A stretch of DNA of 64,000 nt from Nisaea nitritireducens (lineage in GTDB: Bacteria > Pseudomonadota > Alphaproteobacteria > Thalassobaculales > Thalassobaculaceae): assembly GCF_014904795.1 (NCBI RefSeq), contig NZ_JACZFS010000036.1, forward strand, positions 62,001-126,000, written 5' to 3'. Below the pieces are notes generated by a model. That model saw only the letters and a program-made list of their open reading frames with translations, ran no database searches and was not told the DNA's origin. The position numbers and the translations under genes were made by a program. Positions 28,501-39,028 of the stretch are shown here, piece by piece. Position 1 is the first letter of the stretch; every line of letters starts with the position of its first letter.

Positions 28501-30450
28501 TTCCGGGAAATTGGCATTGATATTCAGACCACGGACTTTTCCGTGGTCGGGGTCGGCGATATGAGCGGTGACGTCTTCGGCAACGGTATGCTGCTGTCGA
28601 AGCACATCAAGCTGATCGGTGCCTTCAACCACATGCACATCTTCTTCGATCCCAACCCGGATGCATCGAAGACCTGGGCCGAGCGCCAACGACTATTCGA
28701 TATGCCGCGCAGCAGCTGGACGGATTACGACACCAAGCTGATCTCCAAGGGAGGCGGAATCTATCCACGGTCCCTGAAGTCGATCGACACCACGCCGGAG
28801 ATGAAATCCGTGCTGGGTATCAGGGCTGACAAGGTAACACCGAACGACCTGATCCGGGCGATGCTGATGGCCCAGGTCGACCTGCTCTGGTTTGGCGGGA
28901 TTGGCACCTATATCAAGGAAAGCGGTGAAAGCAGCGCAGACGCGGGTGATCGGGCAAACGACGCACTCCGGATCGACGCCAAGCAGATCGGCGCGAAAGT
29001 CGTCGGCGAAGGCGCCAATCTCGGCGTGACCCAGCGCGCCCGCATTGAATATGCACTGGGTGGCGGCCGTATCAATACCGACGCCATCGACAATTCAGCC
29101 GGCGTCGACTGCTCCGATCACGAGGTGAATATCAAGATCCTGCTCGGCGGGGTCGTCACAGATGGCGACATGACCCGCAAGCAGCGGGACAAGTTGCTTG
29201 AGGAAATGACTGACGAGGTCGCGACCCTGGTCCTGAAAGACAATTACGACCAGAGTCAGGCTCTGACCATGGCGCTGACCGAAGGTACCGCCCTGCTCGA
29301 CGCAGAAACCCGGCTGATCCGGGAACTGGAGCGCAGCCATCTGAAGCTGAACCGGGAAGTCGAATTCCTGCCTGACGACGAGACGCTTGCCGAACGCCTG
29401 GCGGACGGACAGGGCCTGACCCGTCCGGAACTGGCCGTGCTGCTCGCCTACGCGAAGATGGAACTCTATGACGAAATCCTTCCGTCCGATCTGCCTGACG
29501 ATCCAATGCTGGCGGAAGACCTGATCCGGTATTTCCCGGCCCGCCTGCACGGCAAAATGAACGACGCCATTCGCAGCCACCGGCTGAAGCGCGAGATCAT
29601 CGCAACCTATGTCGCCAACAGCATGATCAACCGGGTCGGCGCCACTTTCGTGAACGCGGTGCGGGAGCAGACCGGCGATGGATCGCCGGATATTGCCCGT
29701 GCCTATACCGTCGCCCGCGATGTATTCGGCATCCGTAACCTCTGGTCGGCAGTGGAAGATCTGGACAACAAGGTTCCCGCCGTGGTGCAGACCGAGATGC
29801 TGCAGGACATCAAGAATCTGGTGGAGCGGGCCGCGGTCTGGTTCCTGCGGAACGAGCACAGGCCGCTCGATCTGCAGGCCCTGACCAGCACCTATCTCGA
29901 CGGTGTGACCGAGCTGACGTCCGAGCTCGACACGGTGCTGACCGACTCCCACCGGGACGCCGTGCAGAAGAAAGCAGCAAAGCATGAAGCCGCAGGTGTA
30001 CCGAAGGAACTGGCCCGCGGTGTCGCCAGTGCCGACATTCTGATTTCAGGCTGCGATATCGTCCGGCTGTCCGGCCAGATCGAAGAAAGTGTCCTCCGCG
30101 TGGCGGAAGTCTACTTCGCTGTCGGGCAACAGTTCTCGCTCGACTGGCTGCGAGAGCGCGCCGATCACGTGGTTGCGGAGTCCCACTGGCAGAAGATGGC
30201 CGTCGCCGCCATCGTCGACGATTTCTACAGCCATCAGTTCCAGCTGGCCCAGAATGTCCTGGCCGAACGCGGCAACGGAAAGAGCAAGAAAGCACCAGCA
30301 GGCGCACTGATCGAGAAATGGGAGAAATCCCGGAGTGACCCGGCGGCACGGATGAGCAGACTCCTTGCCGATCTGAGGGCCGCCGACGGCGTCGATCTTT
30401 CCATGCTGGCTGTGGCGAACGGCCAGTTCCGTTCGCTGCTCGCCCACTAA
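25591..30450 (+). CDS. gdhB: NAD-specific glutamate dehydrogenase, large (GDH-180) type, 1619 aa
   Basis: The giant NAD-dependent enzyme that oxidises glutamate to 2-oxoglutarate and ammonia, mainly catabolic. The first 750 residues form the ACT-like and helical regulatory part of this class; the catalytic core shows HLRGGRVARGGIRWSDRRED followed by AVIVPVGSKGGFVVK with the catalytic Lys, and later VVGVGDMSGDVFGNG with the NAD-binding glycines. The long C-terminal helical domain completes the usual length of about 1600. I start at ATG 25591 (MRDKLHTLKQ), 7-8 bases behind GGGAGGA, instead of 25552. It is divergent from the hybrid kinase with a 295-base gap. Symbol follows common usage for the class. 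Confidence 0.95.
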   Translation: MRDKLHTLKQELVDGVIALAEERIAKDKQAEAKSFIRQFYANVAPQDILSEEVEDLFGSALSIWTFGKTRAPGTAKIRAYNPRFEAAGWQSPHTVIEIVNDDMPFLVDSVTTALTTLDLTVHLVIHPILKIDRSSSGKAQALLDQEEPCDGMIRESFMQLRISEQSSAEVLSSIEAELHSVLEDVRASVEDWRTMREKVLDVVTEIGVRETPHNREEVSEVIDFLRWIEDNHFTFLGYRELDYVDSGKNAHMEVVDGSGLGILRKPETSVFGGLRELGKLPADVRSFLTSPDLLLIMKANRKARVHRPVYMDTIIVKKIDKTGKVTGEHRFIGLFTSVAYNQSPGEIPMLRQKVQRIVSRGGFAQESHDGKALINILETYPRDELFQASEDALLATSIGVLHLQERQKTALFVRSDPFERFVSVIIFVPRDHYTTQIRERFADILAHAFKGHVAAFYTQMSESVLARLHFIVATERGAVPDVDVEELEHRLADAARSWSDKLHQALVEAKGEERGNALHRRYRNAFPSSYREAYSAQGAIFDIERIEETIAGGSLAMNLFRPIGSEETQLYLKFFHTDTPVPLSDVMPMIENMGVRVLSERPYEVVSKDLSNTVWIHDFEMQLRNGQSVDIESMRQPFHDAFEAVWTGKMENDGFNILILQAGLTWREVAMLRAYAKYLRQAAFTFSQAYMEETLAENASIAKLLARLFEARFNPEVDEAKRATTAKEIVAEIEAALDNVANLDQDRIIQRYLNLIQSTMRTNYYQPDAEGNPKTYISFKLDSQSVEDLPLPRPLVEIWVFSPRTEAVHLRGGRVARGGIRWSDRREDFRTEILGLMKAQQVKNAVIVPVGSKGGFVVKRPPADGTREAMQAEAIECYKTMMRGMLDITDNISGTDIVPPEQVVRHDENDPYLVVAADKGTATFSDIANGVSQEYGFWLDDAFASGGSAGYDHKKMAITARGAWESVKRHFREIGIDIQTTDFSVVGVGDMSGDVFGNGMLLSKHIKLIGAFNHMHIFFDPNPDASKTWAERQRLFDMPRSSWTDYDTKLISKGGGIYPRSLKSIDTTPEMKSVLGIRADKVTPNDLIRAMLMAQVDLLWFGGIGTYIKESGESSADAGDRANDALRIDAKQIGAKVVGEGANLGVTQRARIEYALGGGRINTDAIDNSAGVDCSDHEVNIKILLGGVVTDGDMTRKQRDKLLEEMTDEVATLVLKDNYDQSQALTMALTEGTALLDAETRLIRELERSHLKLNREVEFLPDDETLAERLADGQGLTRPELAVLLAYAKMELYDEILPSDLPDDPMLAEDLIRYFPARLHGKMNDAIRSHRLKREIIATYVANSMINRVGATFVNAVREQTGDGSPDIARAYTVARDVFGIRNLWSAVEDLDNKVPAVVQTEMLQDIKNLVERAAVWFLRNEHRPLDLQALTSTYLDGVTELTSELDTVLTDSHRDAVQKKAAKHEAAGVPKELARGVASADILISGCDIVRLSGQIEESVLRVAEVYFAVGQQFSLDWLRERADHVVAESHWQKMAVAAIVDDFYSHQFQLAQNVLAERGNGKSKKAPAGALIEKWEKSRSDPAARMSRLLADLRAADGVDLSMLAVANGQFRSLLAH

Positions 30451-30468
30451 ACCGGCGGGCCTGTCTCC

Positions 30469-32911
<2,443 letters not shown>

Positions 32912-32966
32912 AAATACTTACAGAACGAACACAAGATATTGTGTGAAGAACGGTATCGTCTTCTGG

Positions 32967-33620
32967 TCAGAGTGTGACGCCATCGGCGAGAAGTGCCTCG
33001 CGGACCGGCCGGAAGGACCGCCGGTGATGATCCGTGACCCCGTGCGCGGCAATACCGGCCAGATGCTCGGCTGTGCCGTAACCGGCATTACGCTCCCAGC
33101 CGTATCCCGGATGAGCCGCCGCCAGAACGCGCATTGCATTGTCCCGGTGCACCTTGGCGATGATCGAGGCGGCGGCGATGCTGAGCGATTTCAGATCGCC
33201 TTTCACCACTGCACGCGCGGGAACGGGATTGGGCGGCAAGCGGTTACCGTCGATCAGGTATAGATCCGGAGTTTTATCGAGACGTTGGGACAGAGCAGCA
33301 GCAGCCCGTCCCATCGCGACGTAGGTTGCCTGCAGTATGTTGATGCGATCGATCTCTTCGACCTCCGCAACCCCGATGCCATAGGGAACCAGACCGACGA
33401 GCGCCCCGGCGATGAGCTCCCGTTTGGCCGCGTTCAGCTTTTTGGAGTCCGTAACGTCCCTCAGAAGCGGGTCGGTATGCAGGGCAAACGGAATGTGCAC
33501 CGCCGCCGCCATAACCGGCCCCGCAAGCGGCCCGCGCCCGACCTCGTCAATGCCGACAATCACGGCACCCTGTTCGGCGCCGGCTTCGATTTCCAGACTG
33601 AAATCAGACAAAAAACTCAT
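32967..33620 (-). CDS. rnhB: Ribonuclease HII, 217 aa
   Basis: Removes ribonucleotides from DNA-RNA hybrids. The N-terminal catalytic motif VIVGIDEVGRGPLAGPV carries the DE acidic pair, DSKKLNAAKRE is the conserved second motif, and YLIDGN plus SIIAKVHRD carry the remaining catalytic acids. Complete. I place the start at ATG 33620 (MSFLSDFSLEIEAGAEQ); the longer frame begins with TTG 18 codons earlier and adds unconserved residues. Adjacent to ccrM on the same strand, an arrangement common in alphaproteobacteria; 145 bases separate them. Confidence 0.95.
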   Translation of the reverse strand: MSFLSDFSLEIEAGAEQGAVIVGIDEVGRGPLAGPVMAAAVHIPFALHTDPLLRDVTDSKKLNAAKRELIAGALVGLVPYGIGVAEVEEIDRINILQATYVAMGRAAAALSQRLDKTPDLYLIDGNRLPPNPVPARAVVKGDLKSLSIAAASIIAKVHRDNAMRVLAAAHPGYGWERNAGYGTAEHLAGIAAHGVTDHHRRSFRPVREALLADGVTL

Positions 33621-33803
33621 TCCTGAGGTACAAAATCGGGATAGGACCCTACCTGAAAATCCGTTTGATACCAAGTCGCTACGCGGTCATTCCGGATATG
33701 GAAGCACCGGGTCTGCCGCATTTTCGCACCGGGCCCTACGAAATAGTCCTCCCTGGCGCTACACCTAGATACTGCCACGAAGGAAACCACGAAATATTGT
33801 ATC

Positions 33804-33834
33804 CATGACATGGTTCTGCTTGCGGTGTCATGGC
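33804..33834. promoter_or_regulatory. Inverted repeat CCATGACA-N15-TGTCATGG upstream of the LysE gene
   Basis: Perfect 8-base arms (33804-33811 and 33827-33834) with a 15-base spacer, in the 273-base gap between rnhB and the LysE-family gene, 60 bases before the latter's start. No T-run follows. Possible operator; regulator unknown. Confidence 0.35.
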
Positions 33835-33893
33835 CAGATAGCGACCTATTCAGTCGAAAGCCCGTAGACGGGCGCTGCTGCAAGGTTACTCCG

Positions 33894-34493
33894 ATGTTCG
33901 ACGAATGGATCGCCGGGTTTATCATTTTTGCCCTCACCCTCAGCCTGACACCGGGGCCGAACAACACGCTCTTCACGACGTCCGGAGTGAATTTCGGGAT
34001 CGCACAAACCGTCCCGCACATCCTCGGCGTGGCCTTTGGTTTCCCCGCCATGCTTGCTGCGGTGGCCCTCGGCCTCTGGTCGCTGCTGAATGCCGTTCCG
34101 GGACTGCTGGAAGCCTTGCGCTACGTTTCCATCGCCATCCTCATCTACCTCGCCTGGAAGATCGCCGGCGGTTCAGCCGGCAAGATCGGCCGGCCGGAGC
34201 GCCCGATGCGGTTCTACGAGGCCGCCGCCTTCCAGTGGGTGAACCCCAAAGCCTGGCTGATCTCGGCAAGCGCCATGACAACCTTCAGCGGCGTGGCGGC
34301 CGATGGCTCGGCGGAGATTTCGTCCCGGCTGCCGGTCATGTGTGCGCTGTTCTTCGCCGTCGTAATCCTCTCCGGCTTCACCTGGGCCGGGATCGGGGCG
34401 GGACTTTCGCGCTGGCTGCAGGACGGCATCCGGCTCAGGATCGCGAATATCCTGCTTGCCCTGCTGCTGCTGTCGTCCCTGTTCCTGGCCTGA
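33894..34493 (+). CDS. LysE/RhtB-family exporter, 199 aa
   Basis: Inner-membrane amino acid exporter family: the N-terminal helix ends in LTLSLTPGPNNTLFTTSGVN, the LysE/RhtB signature, and the mid-protein AAFQWVNPKAWLISASAM is the second conserved motif. Six hydrophobic segments in 199 residues is the normal size. ATG 33894 gives the family start MFDEWIAGFIIFAL with AAGG upstream; the longer frame from 33810 has no family similarity. It converges with the radical SAM gene with a single base between the stop codons. The exported amino acid cannot be told. Confidence 0.9.
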   Translation: MFDEWIAGFIIFALTLSLTPGPNNTLFTTSGVNFGIAQTVPHILGVAFGFPAMLAAVALGLWSLLNAVPGLLEALRYVSIAILIYLAWKIAGGSAGKIGRPERPMRFYEAAAFQWVNPKAWLISASAMTTFSGVAADGSAEISSRLPVMCALFFAVVILSGFTWAGIGAGLSRWLQDGIRLRIANILLALLLLSSLFLA

Positions 34494-34494
34494 C

Positions 34495-35640
34495 TTACAG
34501 CAGGCTGAGCTGGTCCCCGGCGCGCGGCGGAACGACGAACCGGTCACAGCGCAGTTTCGGGAACGACCCTGTGAGGCCCACCCGCTTCTTCGCAATCTCG
34601 AAGCGGCGGTGAATCAGGGCCGCATAGGGGCCGCTGCCCCGCATGCGCTCTCCCCATTCCGCACGGTATAATTCACCGCCCCTGGTCTGGCGGATCAGCG
34701 AATAGACCCGATCCGCACGGTCCGGAAAGTGCTGCTCCAGCCATTCCCGGAACAGATCCTTGATCTCGTGCGGCAGCCTCAGAAGGATATGGCCGACGCC
34801 GCGCGCGCCGGCTTCCGCCGATGCCTCCACCAGCGCCTCGATTTCACCGTCGTTGATTGCCGGAATGATCGGCGCTGCCAGAACGTGCACGGGAATGCCT
34901 TCCGATTTGAGCGCATGCACCGCGTCCAGCCGCCGTCCGGGGGTCGCCGCTCGCGGCTCCATGATGCGGGCAAGATGCCGGTCCAGAGTGGTGATACTCA
35001 TCGCCACAGATACGAGCCCGCGCGCCGCCATCGGCGCCAGAATGTCGATATCGCGGGTGACCAGCGCCGACTTGGTGACAATCGAGAGCGGATGGCCGAA
35101 ATCGGACAGGACCTGGAGCACCTGCCGGGTAATCCCGTGCTCCTTCTCGATCGGCTGATAGGGGTCTGTATTTGTCCCGAGCGCCATCACATCCGGTTTG
35201 TAGCCGGGCTTTCTCAGCGCATCGTCGAGCAGGGCCGCGGCATCCGGTTTCGCCAGCAGTCTGGTCTCGAAGTCGAGCCCCGGCGAATAGCCGAGATAGG
35301 CATGGGTTGGCCGGGCAAAGCAGTAGATGCAGCCATGCTCGCAGCCACGATAGGGATTGATCGAGCGGTCGAACGGGATATCGGGGGATTTGTTCCGGGC
35401 GATGATCGTGCGGGAGGCATCAATCCCCACCTCGGTTCTGGGTCTGGCGTCCAGATCCGGGAACTCGGTAGAAGCGCCCTGGAAAGGATTATCGCCGGGC
35501 CAGCCGCCAATGACCCGCTGGCGCTGCTCCTGTTCGAACCGGCCGCTGACATTGGTGATCGCCCCGCGCCCCTTGTGCGGAGAACGCTGAATAATGTCCG
35601 GGTCCGGTGCATCCGGTGGCTGAAAATCAGGATCGACCAT
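34495..35640 (-). CDS. Radical SAM protein, PA0069 family, 381 aa
   Basis: Radical SAM enzyme with the cluster motif CxxxCxxC in YRGCEHGCIYCFARPTH near residue 100. The surrounding stretch INPYRGCEHGC and the following DPYQPIEKEHGITRQVLQVL match the SplB-like/PA0069 group, whose reaction is unknown; it differs from true spore photoproduct lyases. ATG 35640 (MVDPDFQPPDAPD) is preferred over TTG 35670. A small perfect hairpin lies just in front of this start. DUF4169 is immediately upstream on the same strand. Confidence 0.9.
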   Translation of the reverse strand: MVDPDFQPPDAPDPDIIQRSPHKGRGAITNVSGRFEQEQRQRVIGGWPGDNPFQGASTEFPDLDARPRTEVGIDASRTIIARNKSPDIPFDRSINPYRGCEHGCIYCFARPTHAYLGYSPGLDFETRLLAKPDAAALLDDALRKPGYKPDVMALGTNTDPYQPIEKEHGITRQVLQVLSDFGHPLSIVTKSALVTRDIDILAPMAARGLVSVAMSITTLDRHLARIMEPRAATPGRRLDAVHALKSEGIPVHVLAAPIIPAINDGEIEALVEASAEAGARGVGHILLRLPHEIKDLFREWLEQHFPDRADRVYSLIRQTRGGELYRAEWGERMRGSGPYAALIHRRFEIAKKRVGLTGSFPKLRCDRFVVPPRAGDQLSLL

Positions 35641-35642
35641 GG

Positions 35643-35659
35643 CCGGATGATAAATCCGG
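35643..35659 (-). promoter_or_regulatory. Hairpin CCGGAT-N5-ATCCGG directly before the radical SAM start codon
   Basis: Perfect 6-bp stem (35643-35648 with 35654-35659), ending three bases ahead of ATG 35640 on the transcript, where a ribosome site would be expected; no good Shine-Dalgarno sequence is visible there. It could mask initiation, or simply be chance. Confidence 0.3.
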
Positions 35660-35681
35660 CAACAGAACAAAACAAGAACAA

Positions 35682-35891
35682 TTAGGTTTCAGAGGGCGGC
35701 TCGTCAGGCTCCATGCGATGCCGCTCAAGCCGTTCGGATGCCTGATCGCGGCGTGCTGAAGCTGCCTCGTCCCCGGCTTGCTGTTCTTTTGTACGGCCGA
35801 ATTTAAGTCTGTTGTCGGCGGCTTTCTCTTCGGCGGCCTGACGGGTCTTCCGCTTGCGAGCCTGCCGCAGATTGACGATCTTGCCACTCAT
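35682..35891 (-). CDS. DUF4169 family protein, 69 aa
   Basis: Small, very basic and charged protein beginning MSGKIVNLRQARKRKTRQAA, which is the DUF4169 signature; the rest (AADNRLKFGRTKEQQ, then RDQASERLERHRME) should be helical. No cysteines or membrane segment. ATG 35891 has GAGGG upstream; 22 further residues in the longer frame lack family similarity. It sits between the kinase-like gene and the radical SAM gene. Function is unknown. Confidence 0.85.
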   Translation of the reverse strand: MSGKIVNLRQARKRKTRQAAEEKAADNRLKFGRTKEQQAGDEAASARRDQASERLERHRMEPDEPPSET

Positions 35892-35923
35892 TCGGCCCTC
35901 CTTACCGCGCACCCTGCGGCGGC

Positions 35924-36985
35924 CTAGTCCAGCACCAGCTTGTCCGGCCCCAGCCATTCCCGGCGCACGCGCTCCATCGTCTCCGGCCGGGCCATCCGGC
36001 GCAAGCGGTCAAGAACACCTGACAGCATCCGGTCCCGCTGACTCTGATCGCCGCTGCGCGCCACCTGGCCTTCATTCTCCGCGTACCAGCGGCAGCCCCA
36101 GGTCGTTGTGCGCAGCCAGGTCAGGCGGCGGAACGGCAGGAACCAGGGCTCCTGTACACGGGCCAGCGACGGCGGCACCGCCGTCCGGTAGGTATCGTAG
36201 AAATCCGCGACATCCTCATTGCTGAGCTCGCCACTCACGTCCGGATCCCAGGTAACGGAGGTGTAGAGGCTGGCGTGCGCAAGGTCGATTGCGGGCGATC
36301 CGTACTGGGTCTTCTCCATATCGACGAAGATCGCCCGGCCATCCTTCTGCACGACATAATTGCCAGGATGCGTGTCGGTCAGGACAAGCGCCGGTGGCAA
36401 AGGCGCCCTGCCATGCTCGGCAGCGAAATCACGGGCCCATTTACGCTCTTCGTCGAGAATGGCGCGGGCCTGCCTGTCCTGCACCAGAGCGGGAATAAAT
36501 TCCGCCTGATCCTCTATCAGACCGACGAGCGCTTCCACCGGACGTGCTGTCCAGGCGAGCGGGGCCGGATCGTCCGGTGTCGGCAAACGGTGCACGCTGG
36601 CCAGAGTCTCGGCAAGCTGCAGCAGGTCCTTTGAAAGATCCACCGCCCTGCCCTCGACCGCATCGACGATCAGCGCGCCGTTCGGCAGCCGCGGACTCGG
36701 ATCGAGATAGCCATGAAGAACCGGCGTGTGGCGGCTCGGTCCGGCACGCCGGAAGCATTCCGCCTGCAGTGACAGTGCGTCCTCCGGAGTCACATCGCGC
36801 CGGACCAGACGCGGGACACGGGCCAGCAGACGCTTGCCTTTCCATGGCCTCTCACCGAGCAGAACGTGATCATGGGCCAGCCCCCGCGCCGGCAGCCTGA
36901 TCAGATCTTCGAGAGCAAGCGTGGGGAAGGTCTTGAGCTTCATCAGCTCAGCGTGGAGATTGCGCAGGTCGAGGTCGGTCGTCAT
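35924..36985 (-). CDS. Aminoglycoside phosphotransferase-like kinase, 353 aa
   Basis: Protein-kinase-like fold of the APH/choline kinase type. The catalytic loop reads LVLTDTHPGNYVV near residue 205, the catalytic Asp being in TDTHPGN, and the metal-binding motif is AIFVDMEKTQYGSPAIDLAH about 15 residues later. The N-terminal ATP lobe is short. Not an antibiotic-resistance gene by context; such kinases act on small metabolites or lipopolysaccharide sugars. It is divergent from the TIGR04283/TIGR04282 genes by 110 bases. Substrate unknown. Confidence 0.8.
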   Translation of the reverse strand: MTTDLDLRNLHAELMKLKTFPTLALEDLIRLPARGLAHDHVLLGERPWKGKRLLARVPRLVRRDVTPEDALSLQAECFRRAGPSRHTPVLHGYLDPSPRLPNGALIVDAVEGRAVDLSKDLLQLAETLASVHRLPTPDDPAPLAWTARPVEALVGLIEDQAEFIPALVQDRQARAILDEERKWARDFAAEHGRAPLPPALVLTDTHPGNYVVQKDGRAIFVDMEKTQYGSPAIDLAHASLYTSVTWDPDVSGELSNEDVADFYDTYRTAVPPSLARVQEPWFLPFRRLTWLRTTTWGCRWYAENEGQVARSGDQSQRDRMLSGVLDRLRRMARPETMERVRREWLGPDKLVLD

Positions 36986-37095
36986 GGCCGCGAATGCTCT
37001 GAAATGCTCTAATCGGGATACCCTGCCGCACTGGCAGGGTCGGTTGCACCTCTGTTAACACACCAGGCAGCGCTGCGGAAAAATAAGGACCGGCC

Positions 37096-37890
37096 TTGGG
37101 ATCATCGGACACATCGAAGAATGAAGATCTGTGGCGGGTGCCGCTGCCGGGCGCACTCGGGCCACTGGACGCGCATGGCCGCCGCATCGGGGCGCCGGCA
37201 CCAGATCTGTCAATCAGTGTCATCATCCCCTGCCTCAACGCAGCGAAGGGCCTTAAGCGCACCCTCGACGCCCTGGCAAGCGCCGAGCGCTCGGGATTCA
37301 CCCCGGAAATCATCATCGCCGATGGCGGCTCCACCGACGCGACGCGGGACATAGCCGAGGCGGCCGGCGCCAGGGTGATTGACTGCGCGCCCGGCCGCGG
37401 CATCCAGCTCGCGGCCGGCGCCAGGGCGGCGAAAGGAGACTGGCTCCTCTTCCTGCATGCTGACACCGCACTGGAGCGGGGCTGGGCATCGAGCGTCATG
37501 GTGTTCACCAGCAATGACCGGAACCGTGAGCGCGGGGCTGTTTTCACCTTCGCGCTGGACGACGACAGCCCTGCGGCCCGACGGCTGGAAGGTATGGTGC
37601 GCTGGCGCAACCGCTGGCTCGGCCTGCCCTATGGCGATCAGGGATTGCTGATCCACCGGCGTTTCTATCGCCGGCTCGGCGGCTACAAGGAAATCCCGCT
37701 GATGGAAGATGTGGAATTCATCCGCCGCATCGGCATGAGCCGCCTCGCCCTGTTCGATATCCGGGCCATCACCTCGGCGGAACGCTATGTGCGCGGCGGT
37801 TACATCCGGCGTGCATTGCGCAACCTGTTCTGCCTGACGCTCTTTTTCCTCCGGGTACCGCCCCGACTGATCGCCCGGATCTACGGCTGA
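37096..37890 (+). CDS. TIGR04283-family glycosyltransferase, 264 aa
   Basis: GT2-type glycosyltransferase: ISVIIPCLNAAKGLKRTLDA opens the GT-A fold at about residue 40, ADGGSTDATRD is the nucleotide-binding segment and FLHADTAL carries the DxD-like metal site. The family TIGR04283 is recognised by this pattern and by the C-terminal hydrophobic segment. Start is TTG 37096, six bases after AAGGA. The next gene (TIGR04282) starts 3 bases after the stop, the typical partner arrangement. Members have been linked to arsenosugar biosynthesis by comparative genomics; no arsenic genes lie in this window, so that is only a possibility. Confidence 0.85.
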   Translation: MGSSDTSKNEDLWRVPLPGALGPLDAHGRRIGAPAPDLSISVIIPCLNAAKGLKRTLDALASAERSGFTPEIIIADGGSTDATRDIAEAAGARVIDCAPGRGIQLAAGARAAKGDWLLFLHADTALERGWASSVMVFTSNDRNRERGAVFTFALDDDSPAARRLEGMVRWRNRWLGLPYGDQGLLIHRRFYRRLGGYKEIPLMEDVEFIRRIGMSRLALFDIRAITSAERYVRGGYIRRALRNLFCLTLFFLRVPPRLIARIYG

Positions 37891-37893
37891 CCG

Positions 37894-38469
37894 ATGGCGC
37901 ACAGGACCCTCATCATCTTCGCGAAAACGCCGCGCCAGGGGCTGGTGAAAAGCCGTCTGGCCCGAGACATCGGCGCCGGTGCCGCAACCCGGTGGTACCG
38001 GCAGAACCTTGCCGCAACCCTGCGGCGGCTCGGCCTCACTAAACGCTGGGAGTGCCGCATCATCGCGGCCCCGCACCACGCCGCCGCCTGGCCCTGGCCG
38101 AAGCCCTGGCGGTTCAGCCACCAGGCCCGCGGCGATCTCGGCCAGAGGATGCTCAAGGCGCTCCGCAGCGCGACCAAGGGCCCGACAGTACTAATTGGCA
38201 GCGATATACCGGGGATCGAGCCGCAGCACATCGCAGCGGCCTTCAGCGCGCTTGAGCGGAACGATGCGGTGTTCGGGCCTTCCGCCGATGGCGGCTACTG
38301 GCTGGTCGGCTTCTCGCCACTCTATCGCGGTAACCCGTTCACGGATGTCCGATGGTCAACCGAATGGGCGCTTGAGGATACGCTGGCCGGGTTCCGGCCC
38401 GGGACCATGATCGGCTTCGCTGCGGAAATGCGGGATGTGGACGAGGCGTCGGACCTTCCGGCAGCCTAG
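37894..38469 (+). CDS. TIGR04282-family nucleotidyl/glycosyltransferase (DUF2064), 191 aa
   Basis: Begins LIIFAKTPRQGLVKSRLARD, the TIGR04282/DUF2064 signature, a nucleotide-binding start reminiscent of sugar-phosphate nucleotidyltransferases. VLIGSDIPGIEPQHI carries the acidic metal site and VFGPSADGGYWLVG the conserved active-site loop. Complete at 191 residues. Translationally linked to the TIGR04283 glycosyltransferase (3-base gap). The two are expected to work in sequence on one glycan or arsenosugar-like product; the actual compound is not known. Confidence 0.87.
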   Translation: MAHRTLIIFAKTPRQGLVKSRLARDIGAGAATRWYRQNLAATLRRLGLTKRWECRIIAAPHHAAAWPWPKPWRFSHQARGDLGQRMLKALRSATKGPTVLIGSDIPGIEPQHIAAAFSALERNDAVFGPSADGGYWLVGFSPLYRGNPFTDVRWSTEWALEDTLAGFRPGTMIGFAAEMRDVDEASDLPAA

Positions 38470-38476
38470 AGCGGCG

Positions 38477-39028
38477 TCAGGCCGAGCGCCCGAACAGCTC
38501 ATGCTCACGCAGGCGCGGCATGATCTCGACGAAATTGCAGGGCCGGAACCGGATATCCAGCTGATTGGCCAGGATATCGTCCCAGGCATCCTTGCAGGCA
38601 CCGGTAGAACCCGGCAGGGCAAAGAGATAGGTACCCCGGGTAACACCTGCGATGGCCCGTGACTGGATGGTCGAGGTGCCGATCTTCTGGAAGCTGAGCC
38701 AGCGGAACAGCTCCCCGAAGCCTTCGATTTCCTTCTCGAAGACAGAGCGGAAGGCTTCCGGCGTCACGTCACGGCCGGTCAACCCTGTGCCGCCGGTCGA
38801 GATCACCACGTCGATGCCGTCATCCTCGATCCAGGAGGTCAGCTGGCCGGAAATTGCCGGAACGTCATCCGTCACGATCTTCCGGTCCGCAAGGATGTGG
38901 CCTGCATCGGTCAGACGCTTGACCAGCGTATCGCCGGACCGGTCGTTTTCGAGATTTCTTGTGTCTGAAACCGTCAGGACCGCGATGTGAACGGGAACGA
39001 ACGGACGGGACTCGTCAATTCCGGGCAT
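38477..39028 (-). CDS. moaB: Molybdenum cofactor biosynthesis protein MoaB, 183 aa
   Basis: MogA/MoaB-fold protein that adenylates molybdopterin or is the MogA-like equivalent. Signature STGGTGLTGRDVTPEAFRSV near residue 95 and AGVTRGTYLFALPGSTGACK near 140 are the two MPT-binding motifs. Single domain, complete. It converges with the TIGR04282 gene (7-base gap), and its start overlaps the end of the lytic transglycosylase gene by 14 bases, so it is translated from that transcript. No other moa or moe genes are in the window. Confidence 0.93.
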   Translation of the reverse strand: MPGIDESRPFVPVHIAVLTVSDTRNLENDRSGDTLVKRLTDAGHILADRKIVTDDVPAISGQLTSWIEDDGIDVVISTGGTGLTGRDVTPEAFRSVFEKEIEGFGELFRWLSFQKIGTSTIQSRAIAGVTRGTYLFALPGSTGACKDAWDDILANQLDIRFRPCNFVEIMPRLREHELFGRSA

